A stretch of DNA of 64,000 bases from Lagopus muta. Lineage: Eukaryota > Chordata > Aves > Galliformes > Phasianidae. The position numbers and the translations under genes are program-made. The notes below the pieces were generated by a model. The model saw only the letters and a program-made list of their open reading frames with translations. It did not search any database and was not told where the DNA came from. The stretch lies in the NCBI RefSeq assembly GCF_023343835.1, contig NC_064435.1:85629788-85693787 (forward strand), in the 5' to 3' direction. Within the stretch, counting starts at the first letter, position 1, and every line of letters begins with the position of its first letter. Below are positions 61,438 through 64,000 of this stretch, piece by piece.

Positions 61438-64000
61438 CAGTCTGCCACATGCAGCTTTTACTGTAACTAGTATAATGTCCTTATGGAAATCTCTTAGTGA
61501 TAACACGGTTCTGTTGTCCTACATTTAGGTTAGCAATTTCTTTTCAGTGGCAAATATATGGGGGCAAAGAGGCTGTTTATCAGCTATGGAAGTTATCAGG
61601 GATATTACAGTATTGTACAACAGCTCGCACGGCACCTCCCCACCTTACAGCAACATCCTAGATTTTTGTTGGTACACAAGAGATGGCAGATTGGAGGGTT
61701 TTATTCCAAGATTTTCATGATGACTTGAAACACATTTTGAGCCTTGAATAAACATTTCCTCGTACAACTGGCCTATCAGGCAGATATCCTTGTCTCCTCG
61801 CTAGTGATGGTCTTATTTATTTTGTCATGAGCTTATTGCTCATATTAACAGCATGAAAACTAAGCAAATATCCTCTGGGTTTGCTGGCAATGATGTATTC
61901 ACAAATTGTGCTCTACAGCTATCATGTGTTTGCACACATACAAAGTTGTATTTCTGAAATGATGATGCTTGAGAACTGCTTACCAAGTGTAAAATATTCC
62001 ATCTGATGATGCACAGAGACTTTTGGAGAAAAGCTCCCTGGTCTAAGTTAATCTTAAAGGGAAGCATGAGAATTTGTAACAGCATGAGACACAGGCACAG
62101 ACACACAGCGATGCCATCCCTGTGTCATTCGCCCCTCTGCTGAAGCAACTGCTTTCTCTGGTCTCATACTTTAGGTGGGCACATGACATTTATTGATACC
62201 GAATGCATTTTTGAACTCATCTAAATGGCTAAAACTTTTAAGGTAAAAGGGAAAAATATAACATATACATTCTTCTTTCTTGAATCTAGATTGCATTACC
62301 ACACAGATAGATACATTTTTGGAGTATTTTAAGATCAGAATAGGCATTAAGAAATGATGGAGAATCTGGAGGGGACATAAGAGTAATCTGGGAGAACATG
62401 AGAGAAATGTATATAGAGAAGAACTCAAGTTGAACCAGAGGGCAGAAATAGAATGACCATGTGCAATTAACAATATGCCAACTGAACACAGCCAGCAAGG
62501 AGAAGTTTAGTGCGGAAAAAAAATATACAGGCAGTAATTGGTAAAAGTTAAATAGTTCTGGGATCTCACCGGAGAAATGAACTACAGAATTCAAAACATT
62601 TTCTCAGCTACAGCATTCAATTTATGGGCCTAGACTGCTGATCTCACATATGGTTCAGGAAAATCTGTACCCGTCCATATCATTATCACCTTCAACTCTA
62701 ACTCTCTTACAGCTACAGCAGTTTCAGAGTGTTCAGTGCGAACATTAAGTTCTTTACAAAAGCAGAGCAGGTGAGACTCTAGCTTTACATTTGAGTCTTC
62801 ACTTTTCAGTCACTGGTGGCTTTATTTCTAATTATCTTACATTACAGAACCACCAAAGGAGTCTGGAGACAACTGGAACTCCACTGTGTTGAGCGCTGCA
62901 CAAATAACTACAGACAGTCCTTTTGCACCATGCATCAGGCAAAACAGCAGCAATCTCCTAAAGGTAGAAATATGTCCAGTTCTTTGAGACTGTTCTTCAG
63001 GGCTGGAGTGTTGACATGATACGTTCTACCTACTGGGGCTGCATCATCTTCAGTTAACAACTTCACTGTAAAAGGAATCCTGGTATCACCGCATCAAGGA
63101 CAATGTGGAAGAAAATCATGGAGGGAAAAGGCAGCAATGTGATGGTTAGCAAAGATCACATAAGCATTGGAAGATGAGCAAAAAATATGAGGGACAATTG
63201 TCAATGATCTATAAACACATCCTAGAGAAAAGAAAACTCCATGGGCGATAGCTATTATCTGTATAGATACTTTCAAAATATAAATGCACATGAAGGAAGG
63301 GAATTACTCAATCTCAGCAGATGCTGAGATGTAGAAGCATACTAACAAAGAAGGAGTTGAGATTACGCTCAGAATGCTTCTGAATGCTAAAATCAGCTGC
63401 AAGACTCTAAAAGAGACAGATTACAAAAGGCAGTATCATCCTGCTGATACTCAGGGTGCATCAAGTGGGGAATTAGTGGAAAGAAACAGAGGCAGGGCGC
63501 AATCTTGCAAATAATAGAAAGAGAAGCTAGCTGAACAAGCAATCTTTCAAGCTCCAATGTCTATCTGATATCAGGGATGGCCAGAATGGACTCTCAGCCT
63601 TTGGGCAGGTATTTATAACACAGTGTGACAGTAACATAGTTGAAGAGCAAGGAAATGCAATGGTACCGAAAGAGATATGAAACATGACCCTTTTGAAATC
63701 AAAAGACAAACAAAATCCAAATTAACTAGGGGAGCTTATGAGAGTTTTTAGGTCAAATTCACCCCAGAGCATTAAGGCTTTTTTCTTTCCTTTTGTTGGG
63801 AGGAAGCTTGTCATGTACACGTGTGGCCCATAGCTATTCTCACTGATGCTGTCCTTGAAAACCGTGGCTCTTTGGATGCACAAATCAAAGTGCAGTGTTG
63901 CAAGTTGGAATGGCAGTCCCCTGAGCCTGCTTGCAAATTACATCTGAAGAGAGCTTTTTCTGTGTGTGTTACTCAGGGATAAGGGTCTCTGGGGGTGTCA

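Larger units (their letters stand above)
59171..64000. other. 4.8 kb of unique non-coding sequence
   Basis: Contains three low-complexity tracts listed separately and a direct 10-bp repeat (ATTATCATTG twice) at 60791-60810. No transposon or coding segment is recognisable. Minus frames at 62171-62594 (100-102 codons, overlapping) are hydrophobic because the plus strand is purine-rich there. Confidence 0.5.

Overview
The window looks like non-coding DNA from a bird nuclear genome, most likely a galliform (chicken-like). The reasons are eleven CR1 LINE pieces, the dominant avian retroposon, nearly all ending at the CR1 3' end with its ATTCTATGATTCT-type tail; a fragment matching the Galluhop-type mariner transposon as I remember it; two copies of one short LTR; and a low overall repeat load, about 7-8% of the window by my own coordinates. 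The unique sequence is AT-rich and CpG-poor. There are no bacterial-style operons, no rRNA or tRNA genes, no CpG island and no gene that I recognise. The best description is a gene desert or the inside of one or more very long introns.

Layout. 1-16.9 kb: unique sequence with two old CR1 tails (1.3 and 6.4 kb), possible MIR remnants and short simple repeats. 17-22.1 kb: CR1-rich stretch with four pieces in both orientations, including the best preserved one (16970-17512), which still carries an open stretch of the CR1 polymerase C-terminus, plus a recognisable MIR core at 21.7 kb. 22.1-38.8 kb: the longest repeat-poor block. It holds the best candidate regulatory cluster (37.38-37.64 kb) and an unproven minus-strand two-exon reading-frame arrangement (35.17-35.88 kb). 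38.8-39.2 kb: two CR1 3' ends in tandem. 42-49.9 kb: an ancient L2/MIR-type tail, a solo LTR with a perfect 5-bp target duplication (46345-46642), a nearly full-length MIR-type SINE directly after it, and two CR1 pieces. 54.8 kb: another ancient tail in reverse. 57.6-59.2 kb: a nested complex, with the second LTR copy inserted into a mariner fragment, followed by a rearranged CR1 that keeps a decayed reverse-transcriptase motif. 59.2-64 kb: unique sequence with simple repeats.

Nothing here acts together as a pathway. The content records transposon history: ancient SINE/LINE debris shared by amniotes, then CR1, then mariner, then the LTR inserted into the mariner. About twenty open frames of 100 codons or more occur. 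That is close to what chance gives in 64 kb of this composition, so I treat nearly all of them as random. I found no convincing new biological system. The items most worth checking are the nested LTR/mariner, the solo LTR pair, the 35 kb two-exon model, the 160-codon frame at 45 kb and the motif cluster at 37.5 kb.
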